Assembly (NCBI GenBank): GCA_024690635.1 | Contig: JAILOW010000185.1 | Location: forward strand, 1 to 24,923 | Length of the DNA: 24,923 bases | Source: Butyrivibrio sp. | GTDB taxonomy: Bacteria; Bacillota_A; Clostridia; Lachnospirales; Lachnospiraceae | Direction: 5' to 3' | Shown here: positions 16,263 to 24,923 of the stretch, one piece after another | Position numbering within the stretch: position 1 is the stretch's first letter | How the letters are laid out: each line of letters starts with the position of its first letter | The notes under the pieces: model-generated | Told to the model about the DNA's origin: nothing | The model's input: only the letters and a program-made list of their open reading frames with translations | Databases searched by the model: none | Translations under genes and position numbers: made by a program

Positions 16263-17711
16263 ATGGAAATAAATATTTTAAACAGCAGTATTGATACAGT
16301 AAAAGACGAAGAAAGCAGAAAACAGCTTGCTTTTATTGACAAAGTCAAAGAGAAAACGGCGGAGCTTGAAAAAGAGCTTGGCAGAAAGCCAAGAGCCTGC
16401 GTAGTGACCTTTGGCTGTCAGATGAATGCCAGGGATTCGGAAAAGCTTCTTGCAATATTAAAGCTTGCAGGCTATGAAGAAAGCGAATCCGAGGATTCCG
16501 AGTTTGTAATTTACAATACCTGCACAGTCAGAGATAACGCAGATCAAAGAGTTTTTGGCCGCCTTGGACAGTGCAGTAATTTCAAAAAGAAAAATCCTTA
16601 CATGAAGATCGCTATATGCGGCTGCATGATGCAGGAGCAGAGCGCTGTTGAAAAGATCCAGAAAAGCTACCGCTTTGTTGATCTGATATTTGGAACACAC
16701 AATATTTACAAGTTTGCTGAGCTTCTTGATACATGTCTTTCATCAGACAGAATGATAATAGACATCTGGAAAGATACGGATAAGATCGTTGAAGATCTCC
16801 CTGTTCTCAGGAAATATCCCTTTAAGTCAGGTGTCAACATCATGTTTGGCTGCAACAATTTCTGCACCTACTGCATCGTTCCTTATGTTCGAGGAAGAGA
16901 AAGAAGCCGTTCACCCAAAGATATAATCAGAGAATGCGAAAAACTTGCAGCTGACGGTGTAAAAGAAGTAATGCTTCTTGGCCAGAATGTTGATTCCTAC
17001 GGCCTTGATTTTGATAAAGAAGATCCTTCAAGGATCACTTTCCCTGAGCTTCTTGAAATGGTATGTCAGGTCGAGGGAATCAAAAGAGTCAGGTTTATGA
17101 CTCCTCATCCCAAGGATCTTTCAGATGATCTTCTTGATGTGATAAAGAGAAATCCCAAGGTTGCAAGGCATATTCATCTGCCTCTGCAGTCCGGAAATAC
17201 TGAGATCCTTCGAAAGATGAACAGAAAATATACCAAGGAAGGCTATCTTGAGCTTGTTGAAAAGATCAGAACAAAGCTTCCAGAGGTTGCTATCACAACG
17301 GATATAATTGTGGGATTTCCGGGTGAGGATGACGCTGCAGTTGACGATACCATCGATGTTGTTAAAAAAGCTGCCTTTGATAATGCCTTTACCTTTATCT
17401 ATTCAAAAAGAACAGGCACACCTGCTGCCGGATTTGAGGATCAGGTTCCTGAGGAAGTTGTAAAGAGAAACTTTGACAGGCTTTTAAAGGTTGTACAGGA
17501 TACAGCCAAAGAAAGGACAATGCTTCTTGAAGGAAAAGTCGAAGAGGTTCTTGTTGAGGGAGTTAACGAGCATGACAGCGCACTTCTTACAGGAAGAATG
17601 TCCAACAATACTCTGGTTCATTTTCCCGGTGATGCTTCGCTTATCGGTGACTTTGTAAATGTAAGCCTTGATGAATGCCACGGCTTTTACTATATGGGAA
17701 AAATGGTCTGA
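16263..17711 (+). CDS. miaB: tRNA-2-methylthio-N6-dimethylallyladenosine synthase MiaB
   Basis: This radical-SAM methylthiotransferase converts i6A37 to ms2i6A37 in tRNAs reading UNN codons. The 482 residues hold an N-terminal UPF0004 domain with cluster ligands C52 (FGCQMN), C87 (NTCTVR) and C121 (CGCMMQ), the radical-SAM triad C197-x3-C201-x2-C204 (GCNNFCTYC) followed by PYVRGRE, and a C-terminal TRAM domain. An N-terminal extension of about 40 charged residues precedes the first motif, as is common in Firmicutes. The ribosome binding site is weak (GGAAAAGAG, 12 bp upstream), fitting reinitiation after pepT. Its substrate is made by MiaA, encoded three genes downstream. Confidence 0.96.
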   Translation: MEINILNSSIDTVKDEESRKQLAFIDKVKEKTAELEKELGRKPRACVVTFGCQMNARDSEKLLAILKLAGYEESESEDSEFVIYNTCTVRDNADQRVFGRLGQCSNFKKKNPYMKIAICGCMMQEQSAVEKIQKSYRFVDLIFGTHNIYKFAELLDTCLSSDRMIIDIWKDTDKIVEDLPVLRKYPFKSGVNIMFGCNNFCTYCIVPYVRGRERSRSPKDIIRECEKLAADGVKEVMLLGQNVDSYGLDFDKEDPSRITFPELLEMVCQVEGIKRVRFMTPHPKDLSDDLLDVIKRNPKVARHIHLPLQSGNTEILRKMNRKYTKEGYLELVEKIRTKLPEVAITTDIIVGFPGEDDAAVDDTIDVVKKAAFDNAFTFIYSKRTGTPAAGFEDQVPEEVVKRNFDRLLKVVQDTAKERTMLLEGKVEEVLVEGVNEHDSALLTGRMSNNTLVHFPGDASLIGDFVNVSLDECHGFYYMGKMV

Positions 17712-17744
17712 AGAAAAAAGTTTATTGGAAATGGGGAATTAGCC

Positions 17745-20438
17745 GTGGAAAACACCACGATGATAGACAGTGTTGATATAGAAAAAGTATCTCCTATGAT
17801 GCAGCACTATATCAGCACAAAAAAAGAATACAGTGACTGCATTTTGTTTTACCGACTGGGAGATTTTTATGAGATCTTTTTTGATGACGCCATAACAGCA
17901 TCAAGAGAGCTCGAACTTACCCTTACCGGCAAAGCCTGCGGACTTGAGGAAAGAGCGCCCATGTGCGGCGTTCCTTTTCATGCAGTGGATACCTACCTTA
18001 ATAAGCTCGTTTCAAGAGGCTACAAAGTAGCCATATGTGAGCAGATGGAGGATCCAAAGCTTGCCAAGGGCATAGTGAAAAGAGATGTTACAAGGATCGT
18101 TACTCCCGGAACCAACCTTAATATGCAGTCTCTTGAGGAGAGTAAGAACAATTATCTCATGAGCATATTCTATTCTCCCGAGACCATCGGCATCTCTGTT
18201 GCTGATATAACAACGGGTGATTATTATCTTACGGAAGCATCGGGGATAAGAGCGGTTCTTGATGAGATCGGTAAATACGAGCCTTCAGAGCTTATCTGCA
18301 ACAATGCGTTTTTGTTCTGCGGAATAAACATCGAGGAGCTTACGGGAAGGATGCAGGTTTTTGTAAATCCTCTTGATGAGCGCTACTTTGATGAGGATCA
18401 GGGCAAAAAAGCTTTGATGAAGCATTTTAAGGTTTCATCCCTTATAGGACTTGGGATTGATGATTTCCCCAACGGCATAGTGGCTGCCGGAGCTCTTTTA
18501 CAATATCTTCTTGATATGCAAAAGACGGACATCAGCAATATCACTCATATCTATCCGTATCTTACCGACAAATACATGCTTCTTGACTCATCAACAAGGC
18601 GTAATCTTGAACTTGTGGAGACCATGAGAGATAAGCAAAAAAGAGGTACGCTCTTATGGGTTCTTGATAAGACCAAGACAGCCATGGGAGCCAGGATGCT
18701 TCGAAGCTTTATCGAACAGCCATTAAAGGACAAGGAAGAGATCTTAAAAAGGCAAAAAGCTACCGAAGCTCTTCTTAAAAATGTTGTTACAAGGGAAGAG
18801 ATAAGAGAATATCTGGGGCCTGTATATGACCTTGAAAGACTTATGTCAAAGATTGTGTTCAAGACAGCAAATCCCAGAGATCTTCTTGCTTTTCGTAATT
18901 CCATAAAGATGATACCACCCATAAAGACAGCTCTTTTGGATGTTTCAGGCTGCGATGGGATTGATGAGATTGCAAAGGAGCTTGATTCACTTAAGGATAT
19001 ATATGACCTTATAGACAGTGCCATCATTGAAGAGCCGCCTCTTGCAATTAAGGAAAGCGGCATCATAAAAGACGGCTTTGATAAAGATATCGACCATTTC
19101 AGAGAGGCAGGCACAAACGGAAAACAGTGGCTTGCCCAGATGGAAGAAGAGGAAAAGGAAAAGACCGGAATAAAGAATCTCAGGATCAAGTACAGCAATG
19201 TTTTCGGCTATTCCTTTGAGGTAACCAATTCTTTCAAGGATAAGGTGCCTGATTACTTTATCAGAAAACAGACACTTACTAACTGTGAGAGATATACAAC
19301 TCCCGAGCTTAAAGACCTTGAGGATACCATATTAAATGCTCAGGACAAGCTTAATAACCTTGAGTATGAGATGTTCTGCAAGATAAGAGATTCCATAGCT
19401 CTTGAGATAGACAGGATACAGAAGACCGCCAAGGCGCTGGCTCTTTTGGATGTATTTGCTTCCTTTGCCTACGTTGCAGAAAAGAACAAATACGTAAAAC
19501 CTTCACTGAACGAAAAGGGCATTATCAATATCAAAAACGGAAGACATCCTGTTGTTGAGAGAATGCTTGATGCTGCGGATATGTTCATTTCAAATGACAC
19601 TTATCTTGATAACAAAAAGCACTGCATTTCCATAATCACAGGACCTAATATGGCAGGAAAATCCACATATATGAGACAGACTGCCCTGATTGTTCTTATG
19701 TGTCAGATAGGTTCCTTCGTTCCTGCCGAAAAAGCGGATATGTGCGTTGTTGACAGGATATTTACAAGGGGTGGAGCATCTGATGATCTTGGAAGCGGAC
19801 AGTCTACTTTCATGGTTGAGATGAACGAAGTGGCCAATATCCTTCGTAATGCAACACCTGATTCACTTCTTATTCTTGATGAGATTGGAAGAGGAACATC
19901 AACCTACGACGGACTTGCCATTGCATGGGCTGTTACAGAGCACATTTCAAACCGCAAGATCCTTGGTGCAAAGACTTTATTTGCAACTCACTACCATGAG
20001 CTTACAGAACTTGAGGGCAAAATGGACAATGTAAATAACTATTGCATTGCAGTAAAAGAAAACGGAGATGACATTGTCTTTTTGCGTAAGATCGTTAAAG
20101 GCGGAGCCGATAAGAGCTACGGTATCCAGGTTGCAAAGCTTGCCGGTGTTCCGGATATGGTCATCGACAGAGCAAAAGAGATCGTTACAGAGCTTACGGA
20201 CAATGATATTACTGAAAAAGTCCAGAGTATAGCAAAAGAAAACAGGAATGACAAAAAAGTAAAAGTACTGCATTACGATGATGTGGACATCGATCAGATG
20301 ACACTTTTTGATACAGTAACCGATGAGGATGTGCTTAAGAGGCTTCAGGAGATTGATATAACAACCCTTACTCCCATGGATGCTCTTAACACATTGTATA
20401 AGCTTCAAAGTGATCTGAAGAACAGGTGGAAAAACTAA
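17745..20438 (+). CDS. mutS: DNA mismatch repair protein MutS
   Basis: MutS recognises mismatches and small loops and recruits MutL. The 897 residues have the full architecture: domain I with the mismatch-wedging FxE motif (GDFYEIF, near 39-45), connector, lever/clamp (about 270-590), and the ATPase with Walker A GPNMAGKST (from residue 633), Walker B ILDEIGRGTSTYDG (near 709) and the FATHYHEL switch (near 745). The C-terminus carries the dimerisation helix-turn-helix region. GTG at 17745 is chosen as start because GGGGA ends seven bases before it; the ATG at 17760 is the alternative, giving a protein five residues shorter. It lies 33 bp after miaB, and mutL begins on the very next base. Confidence 0.97.
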   Translation: MENTTMIDSVDIEKVSPMMQHYISTKKEYSDCILFYRLGDFYEIFFDDAITASRELELTLTGKACGLEERAPMCGVPFHAVDTYLNKLVSRGYKVAICEQMEDPKLAKGIVKRDVTRIVTPGTNLNMQSLEESKNNYLMSIFYSPETIGISVADITTGDYYLTEASGIRAVLDEIGKYEPSELICNNAFLFCGINIEELTGRMQVFVNPLDERYFDEDQGKKALMKHFKVSSLIGLGIDDFPNGIVAAGALLQYLLDMQKTDISNITHIYPYLTDKYMLLDSSTRRNLELVETMRDKQKRGTLLWVLDKTKTAMGARMLRSFIEQPLKDKEEILKRQKATEALLKNVVTREEIREYLGPVYDLERLMSKIVFKTANPRDLLAFRNSIKMIPPIKTALLDVSGCDGIDEIAKELDSLKDIYDLIDSAIIEEPPLAIKESGIIKDGFDKDIDHFREAGTNGKQWLAQMEEEEKEKTGIKNLRIKYSNVFGYSFEVTNSFKDKVPDYFIRKQTLTNCERYTTPELKDLEDTILNAQDKLNNLEYEMFCKIRDSIALEIDRIQKTAKALALLDVFASFAYVAEKNKYVKPSLNEKGIINIKNGRHPVVERMLDAADMFISNDTYLDNKKHCISIITGPNMAGKSTYMRQTALIVLMCQIGSFVPAEKADMCVVDRIFTRGGASDDLGSGQSTFMVEMNEVANILRNATPDSLLILDEIGRGTSTYDGLAIAWAVTEHISNRKILGAKTLFATHYHELTELEGKMDNVNNYCIAVKENGDDIVFLRKIVKGGADKSYGIQVAKLAGVPDMVIDRAKEIVTELTDNDITEKVQSIAKENRNDKKVKVLHYDDVDIDQMTLFDTVTDEDVLKRLQEIDITTLTPMDALNTLYKLQSDLKNRWKN

Positions 20439-22424
20439 ATGGCTTTTATCAACGAACTTGATAAGAATACTATTGATCAGATCGCCGCGGGTGAAGTTGT
20501 TGAAAGACCCAGCAGCGTCGTAAAGGAACTTGTGGAAAATGCCATCGACTCAGGTGCAAATGCCATCACCGTTGAGATAAAAGGCGGCGGTATCGATATG
20601 ATCCGCGTTACCGACAACGGAAGCGGCATTGAAAAAAGCGAGATCCGAAAGGCTTTTAAAAGACATGCCACAAGTAAGCTTAAATCCATAGAGGATCTTT
20701 ATTCCATAAGATCTCTGGGATTTAGAGGAGAGGCTCTTTCAAGTATCTCCTCTGTTGCGCAGGTTGATATGATCACAAAAACCAAAGACACCGCTGTTGG
20801 AACAAGATATTGCATTAACGGCGGCGAGGAAGCTGCTTTTGAAGATATCGGAGCTCCTGACGGAACAACGCTTATTGTGCGTAATCTCTTTTTCAATACT
20901 CCTGCCAGAAAGAAGTTTTTAAAGACTCCCCAGACGGAAGGAAGCTATATAGGCGATGTTATGGAGCATCTTGCTCTTGATAATCCCACGGTTTCTTTTC
21001 ATTACATAAACAATAAAGAGGATAAATTCTCAACCTCCGGAAACGGAGATCTTAAAGAGATAATATATAGGATCTACGGAAGAGATGTCTCCGTAAGCCT
21101 TGTGCCTATCTGTGTTTCAGAGGATGGATATACACTTGAAGGTTATCTTGGAGAGCCATCCATAAACAGATCTAACCGTAATTTTGAAGTGTTTTTTGTA
21201 AACGGAAGATTTGTAAAAGACAAGGTTATGTCAAAGGCTCTTGAAGAAGGCTACAAGCAGTATCTTATGATGCACAAGTTCCCGTTTGCGGTTCTGCACC
21301 TTCGTATGGATCCGTCACTTGTTGATGTGAACGTGCATCCCGCTAAGCTGGAAGTCAGATTCAGCAATCAGACTCTTTTATATGAATTTATCAGAAGAAA
21401 TGTTGAAAAGACATTAAGAGAGCGTGAGATGATCCCTGATGCGCTTCTTGGGGATGATAAAAAAGAAGCAATAGAAGTAAATGAAAGAGCACCTGAAAGC
21501 TCGGATGAAGTTGTTATAAAGACTTCGAAATATGAGAAAAATCCCGGCGATGAGGTTAAAGAAGCAGCTCCTCAGCCCTTTGAAAAGCTCAGATTTGAAG
21601 AGCACAGGATAAGTGAAGATACTCCTGTTTACGCAAAAGGCGTTAAACAGGAACCCATAAAGATCGAAGACAGCAATAAGTCTGCGGTATGGACAAGGAT
21701 ATTCGGAGATTCTGACGGTTCTGAAGCTGAAAAGAACGAGCGTCCGTCGCCAATCATTAAATCAGAAGATGCCATCGTTGTTGAAAAGCCCATGCAGCTT
21801 AATCTTTTTGATGAAAAGGTTCTTACCAAAGAAAACGTCAAGGAATATGAGATCCTTGGACAGGTCTTTGGAACCTACTGGGTCATTGCTTTTAAGGATA
21901 AGGTATTCTGGGTTGACCAGCATGCGGCTCACGAAAAGATAAACTACGAAAGAATGATGAAAAGATACAAAAACGGAGAACTTTTATCTCAGATGGTAAA
22001 TCCTCCCGTGATCGTGTCATTGAGCTCCTCCGAAGAAGAAATGTTTTTATCCTACAGGCAGTATTTTGAAAAGCTTGGTTTTAACATTGAGAATTTCGGC
22101 GGACATGAATATGCAATGAGAGCCATTCCTGTTGATCTTTTCGGCTGTGATGATGAAAAGGAGATGTTTCTTGAGATCCTGGACGAACTGTCCCATGAAA
22201 CAAATCTTGACAGAACGCCCGATGTTATCAATTATAAGATTGCAAGCATGGCCTGCAAAGCTTCCGTAAAAGGAAATACAAGAATGACCAAAGAAGAAAT
22301 GGAAGCTCTTTTGGATGAACTTTTAACCCTTGATAATCCATACAACTGTCCTCATGGAAGACCAACCATCATTTCCATGAGTAAGTATGAGATCGACAAG
22401 AAATTTAAGAGAGTTGTGGAATAA
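20439..22424 (+). CDS. mutL: DNA mismatch repair protein MutL, endonuclease-type
   Basis: MutL is the GHKL ATPase partner of MutS. The N-terminal domain shows ENAIDSGA (general base Glu), DNGSGI and GFRGEALSS motifs, then the transducer domain with VDVNVHPAKLEV near 292. A poorly conserved acidic linker spans about 335-470. The C-terminal domain keeps the nicking-endonuclease motif DQHAxxExxxxE (D493 to E504), with ACKASVK near 605 and CPHGRP near 636 completing the metal site. MutL should therefore itself nick DNA, as in bacteria without MutH. It starts immediately after the mutS stop, with AGGTGG inside mutS as ribosome binding site. Its own stop shares one base with the miaA start. Confidence 0.97.
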   Translation: MAFINELDKNTIDQIAAGEVVERPSSVVKELVENAIDSGANAITVEIKGGGIDMIRVTDNGSGIEKSEIRKAFKRHATSKLKSIEDLYSIRSLGFRGEALSSISSVAQVDMITKTKDTAVGTRYCINGGEEAAFEDIGAPDGTTLIVRNLFFNTPARKKFLKTPQTEGSYIGDVMEHLALDNPTVSFHYINNKEDKFSTSGNGDLKEIIYRIYGRDVSVSLVPICVSEDGYTLEGYLGEPSINRSNRNFEVFFVNGRFVKDKVMSKALEEGYKQYLMMHKFPFAVLHLRMDPSLVDVNVHPAKLEVRFSNQTLLYEFIRRNVEKTLREREMIPDALLGDDKKEAIEVNERAPESSDEVVIKTSKYEKNPGDEVKEAAPQPFEKLRFEEHRISEDTPVYAKGVKQEPIKIEDSNKSAVWTRIFGDSDGSEAEKNERPSPIIKSEDAIVVEKPMQLNLFDEKVLTKENVKEYEILGQVFGTYWVIAFKDKVFWVDQHAAHEKINYERMMKRYKNGELLSQMVNPPVIVSLSSSEEEMFLSYRQYFEKLGFNIENFGGHEYAMRAIPVDLFGCDDEKEMFLEILDELSHETNLDRTPDVINYKIASMACKASVKGNTRMTKEEMEALLDELLTLDNPYNCPHGRPTIISMSKYEIDKKFKRVVE

Positions 22425-23359
22425 TGCCGGGTCAAAAACTTATTGTATTAACTGGACCAACAGCTGTTGGCAAATCAAAACTGTCAATTGAACTTGCAAA
22501 AAGAGTAGGCGGAGAGATAATCTCCGCTGATTCTATGCAGGTTTATAAATTTATGAATATCGGCACGGACAAGGTATCTTACGAAAAAATGGGAGGTGTT
22601 CCTCATCATCTTATTGATTTTCTTGATCCCAACGAGGACTTTAATGTATTTACTTTTCAAAAGCTTGTTAAAGAAAAGATTAGGGAAATCAGTGATAGAG
22701 GACATGTTCCGATTCTGGTCGGAGGAACAGGCTTTTATATTCAGGCTGTTCTTTATGATATTGATTTTACCGAAACCGATGAAGATGACAGCATAAGAAA
22801 AGAATTGGAAAAAAGAGCTGAAACAGAGGGCCCTGATGCTCTTCATAATGAGCTTATGAGCGTGGACCCGGTTTCTGCGGAAGTGATCCATGCAAATAAT
22901 GTTAAAAGGGTTATCAGAGCCCTTGAATATTATAAAAAGACAGGCAGGCCCATTTCAGAGCATAATGAAGAGCAAAGAGAACACGAATCTCCCTATGATT
23001 TTTGCTATTTTGTTCTTACAGATGACAGGGAAAAACTTTATAAGCGCATTGACGAGCGCGTTGATAAGATGATGGAGGAAGGTCTTTTACAGGAAGTAAA
23101 AGATCTGATGAAAATGGACATCAGAGAAAATGCCACTTCCATGCAAAGTCTTGGCTACAGGGAGATCATCGGATACCTGAAGGGAGAATATGACCTTGAC
23201 AGGGCGGTGTATCTTATTAAGAGGAACACAAGGCATTTTGCCAAGAGGCAGATAACCTGGTTTAAAAGAGAAAAACACGTAACCTGGATCCACAAGGGTG
23301 ACTACGGCTACGATGATGAAAAGATTTTGAAAGAGATGATAAAAGAATATGAACAGTGA
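22424..23359 (+). CDS. miaA: tRNA dimethylallyltransferase MiaA
   Basis: MiaA transfers the dimethylallyl group from DMAPP to N6 of A37 in tRNAs reading UNN codons, giving i6A, the substrate of MiaB. The 311 residues match the family. Visible are the P-loop GPTAVGKS (11-18), the ISADSMQVYKFMNIGTDK substrate segment, VPHHLIDFLDP, VGGTGFYIQAVL, and the C-terminal SLGYREIIGYLKGE and KRQITWFKRE segments. The start overlaps the mutL stop by one base (TAATG). In Bacillus hfq usually follows miaA, but here the YnbB-like gene starts within the last 11 bp of miaA, so hfq is not at this position. Confidence 0.97.
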   Translation: MPGQKLIVLTGPTAVGKSKLSIELAKRVGGEIISADSMQVYKFMNIGTDKVSYEKMGGVPHHLIDFLDPNEDFNVFTFQKLVKEKIREISDRGHVPILVGGTGFYIQAVLYDIDFTETDEDDSIRKELEKRAETEGPDALHNELMSVDPVSAEVIHANNVKRVIRALEYYKKTGRPISEHNEEQREHESPYDFCYFVLTDDREKLYKRIDERVDKMMEEGLLQEVKDLMKMDIRENATSMQSLGYREIIGYLKGEYDLDRAVYLIKRNTRHFAKRQITWFKREKHVTWIHKGDYGYDDEKILKEMIKEYEQ

Positions 23360-24635
23360 AATGTATTTGAAACTCGGAATATCCGCGGAAGTATATGAAT
23401 TTGGCGAAAAGATATTAAAGGATCTTGAGGACAGATTTAAAAAGATCGATGAGAACGCTGAATATAACCAGCTTAAGGTTCTTTCCGCCATGCAGGAGAA
23501 CAAGGTCAGCGAGGCGTGTCTTCTTGGAACAACGGGATACGGCTATAACGATATGGGAAGAGATACTCTTGAAAAGGTGTATGCCAGCGTGTTTCACACT
23601 GAGGATGCACTTGTAAGACCTCAGATAACCTGCGGAACCCATGCCCTTGCTCTTGCTCTTATGAGTAATCTTCGCCCGGGAGATATGCTTTTTTCTCCTG
23701 TGGGAAAACCCTACGATACACTTGAAGAGGTAATTGGCATCAGGGATTCTAAGGGCTCATTAAAGGAATACGGTATTGACTATGTTCAGACCGATCTTTT
23801 ACCTGACGGAAGCTTTGATTTTGAAGGTATAAAAAAGAATCTTCTTGAGCATGACAATATAAAGCTTGTGACTATACAAAGATCCAAGGGATATCAGACA
23901 AGACCTACTCTTTCCGTCGAGAGGATAGGAGAGCTTATAGGCTTTATCAAGGGTATCAAAAAAGATGTTATCTGCATGGTTGATAACTGCTACGGTGAAT
24001 TTGTACAAAGGATAGAGCCTTCCGATGTTGGAGCCGATATGGTTGTGGGTTCACTTATCAAAAACCCCGGCGGCGGACTTGCTCCCATCGGCGGATATAT
24101 TGCAGGGAAAAAAGAGTGCGTTGAAAATGCCGCATACAGGCTTACTTCTCCCGGACTTGGAAAAGAAGTGGGAGCTTCACTTGGCATTCTTCCCCAGTTT
24201 TATCAGGGACTTTTCTTATCACCTACAGTAACTGCGTCAGCTCTTAAGGGAGCGATCTTTGCGGCTAATATTTATGAAAAGCTTGGCTTTGACGTGGTTC
24301 CAAACGGAACGCAGGAGCGCTTTGATATAATTCAGGCTGTTACCTTCGGGAAACCCGAGGGCGTTATCGCTTTCTGCGAGGGTATTCAGGCAGCTGCGCC
24401 TGTTGACAGCTTTGTTTCACCTGAGCCCTGGGATATGCCTGGCTACGATGCTCAGGTAATTATGGCTGCAGGAGCCTTTGTTTCAGGCTCATCCATCGAG
24501 CTTTCTGCTGACGGCCCCATAAAAGAGCCTTATAGCGTATTTTTCCAGGGCGGACTTACATGGCCCCATGCTAAATTCGGCATTCTAAAGACATTACAAA
24601 AGCTTGTGGATAAAGGCATTGTTGTGCTAAAATAA
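23349..24635 (+). CDS. PLP-dependent methionine gamma-lyase family protein (YnbB/'aluminium resistance' family)
   Basis: This 428-residue fold-type I PLP enzyme belongs to the family annotated as methionine gamma-lyase-like or aluminium resistance protein, equivalent to B. subtilis YnbB. PLP-site landmarks: RPQITCGTHALALAL (near 90-104), the Asp that pairs with the pyridine nitrogen in VDNCYGEF (D212), and the probable Schiff-base Lys K238 in GSLIKNPGGGLAP. The family's reaction and substrate are not established; sulfur amino acid lyase activity is only a similarity-based guess. The start at 23349 overlaps miaA by 11 bp; ATG at 23361 is an alternative. Co-location with miaA is conserved in Firmicutes as far as I know, without an explained functional link. 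Confidence 0.9.
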   Translation: MNSEMYLKLGISAEVYEFGEKILKDLEDRFKKIDENAEYNQLKVLSAMQENKVSEACLLGTTGYGYNDMGRDTLEKVYASVFHTEDALVRPQITCGTHALALALMSNLRPGDMLFSPVGKPYDTLEEVIGIRDSKGSLKEYGIDYVQTDLLPDGSFDFEGIKKNLLEHDNIKLVTIQRSKGYQTRPTLSVERIGELIGFIKGIKKDVICMVDNCYGEFVQRIEPSDVGADMVVGSLIKNPGGGLAPIGGYIAGKKECVENAAYRLTSPGLGKEVGASLGILPQFYQGLFLSPTVTASALKGAIFAANIYEKLGFDVVPNGTQERFDIIQAVTFGKPEGVIAFCEGIQAAAPVDSFVSPEPWDMPGYDAQVIMAAGAFVSGSSIELSADGPIKEPYSVFFQGGLTWPHAKFGILKTLQKLVDKGIVVLK

Positions 24636-24641
24636 CTAAAG

Positions 24642-24711
24642 CTATGGACTTTTATCTGTTGCCCGGAGAAGCGACTGTTTATTAACAGTATGACAGATAT
24701 AAAAACTATAG
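24642..24711 (+). promoter_or_regulatory. Possible structured leader around the radC start
   Basis: CTGTT at 24675-24679 pairs with AACAG at 24684-24688 around TATT, ending one base before the radC ATG. Outside it, CTATGGACTTTTATCTGT (24642-24659) is imperfectly complementary to bases 24693-24711 inside the coding start. The nested arrangement brings the distant GGAGAA (24665) closer to the ATG in space. No U-tract follows, so it is not a terminator. Function is speculative. Confidence 0.3.
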
Positions 24712-24923
24712 ACGATACGCTGCCTTATGAGCGCTTTGAAAGCTATGGAGCCTCTGCTTTAACCGATGCGGAGCTTCTTGCAATCATTATCAGAACAGGC
24801 AGCAAAGATATGTCCTCATTGGACATTGCAAAAAAGATTTTATCCATGGGCCATGGCAAGGAAAAAGGACTGAATTCACTTTTTTCCCTGGGGCTTTCCG
24901 AGTTAAAGAGCGTAAACGGAATA
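24690..24923 (+). CDS. radC: RadC family protein (JAB domain), N-terminal part, cut by window edge
   Basis: Only 78 codons are visible. The translation begins with TDIKTIDDTLPYERFE and continues through YGASALTDAELLAIIIRTGS, the standard N-terminal helix-hairpin-helix region of RadC (UPF0758); the JAB/MPN metalloprotease-like domain lies beyond the window. The historical link to DNA repair is doubtful and the biochemical role unknown. ATG at 24690 matches the family's N-terminus, but no good ribosome binding site is near: GGAGAA at 24665-24670 is about 19 bp upstream, beyond a small hairpin. The 54-bp gap after the YnbB-like gene could carry a leader or promoter. Confidence 0.9.
   Translation, partial: MTDIKTIDDTLPYERFESYGASALTDAELLAIIIRTGSKDMSSLDIAKKILSMGHGKEKGLNSLFSLGLSELKSVNGI

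Noticed and set aside
18551..19198. A 215-codon minus-strand open frame inside mutS.
   Set aside because: Ser/Leu-rich translation typical of antisense frames of helical, charged proteins; no recognisable motif, and mutS is certain.
24675..24688. Hairpin CTGTT-TATT-AACAG as a terminator after the YnbB-like gene.
   Set aside because: The stem is only 5 bp, AT-rich, and no U-tract follows; the radC start comes one base later.
1..24923. CRISPR array, tRNA/rRNA genes, insertion sequence ends, phage or integrase genes.
   Set aside because: No regularly spaced repeats, transposase or integrase motifs, or cloverleaf-like intergenic segments were seen; all gaps are short.

Overview
The window is a gene-dense stretch of chromosome, moderately AT-rich, from an anaerobic Firmicute of the class Clostridia, most likely a Lachnospiraceae member (Butyrivibrio/Roseburia-like). 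That placement is an inference from the run miaB-mutS-mutL-miaA-(ynbB-like)-radC, strong purine-rich ribosome binding sites, a DUF1292 protein and a clostridial-type dUTPase. I see no tRNA, rRNA, CRISPR array, insertion sequence or phage gene. No gap between genes exceeds about 165 bp, so there is no unexplained non-coding stretch longer than 300 bases.

Layout. (1) 1-2833: the C-terminal part of a P1B-type Zn/Cd/Pb efflux ATPase, then a beta-lactamase-fold serine hydrolase with an unrecognised C-terminal half. (2) 2905-7823: a purine block (purine nucleoside phosphorylase and an MTA/SAH-type deaminase), followed with almost no spacing by a membrane-anchored MutS-like ATPase, RNase HI and a metallophosphoesterase; the last three overlap as ATGA. 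(3) 7856-8509, minus strand: a short-form transaldolase, converging on the phosphoesterase through a shared hairpin. (4) 8672-12629: dUTPase, glutamyl-tRNA synthetase behind its own promoter, and a UvrD/PcrA-like helicase starting at TTG inside the end of gltX. (5) 12518-12871, minus strand: a DUF1292 protein whose 3' end overlaps the helicase 3' end by 112 bp. (6) 13015-16256: a GlgX/pullulanase-like GH13 protein lacking canonical catalytic residues, overlapping peptidase T. (7) 16263-24923: the repair and tRNA-modification run miaB, mutS, mutL, miaA, a PLP-dependent YnbB-like protein and the start of radC, almost all with zero or negative spacing.

How the genes fit together. Much of the window concerns genome maintenance and nucleotide quality: dUTPase keeps uracil out of DNA, MutS and MutL correct mismatches, the helicase and RNase HI handle DNA intermediates and R-loops, and RadC is a conserved JAB-fold protein. 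MiaA and MiaB act in sequence on the same tRNA base (A37: i6A, then ms2i6A).

The points most worth a second look are: a Pro in place of the conserved Thr of the phosphorylation motif (DKPGT for DKTGT) in the metal ATPase; a GH13 protein that keeps the fold signature but has Lys at the nucleophile position; a 37-residue Ser-rich helicase tail that is simply the opposite strand of the acidic C-terminus of DUF1292; and the membrane MutS-like / RNase HI / phosphoesterase triplet.
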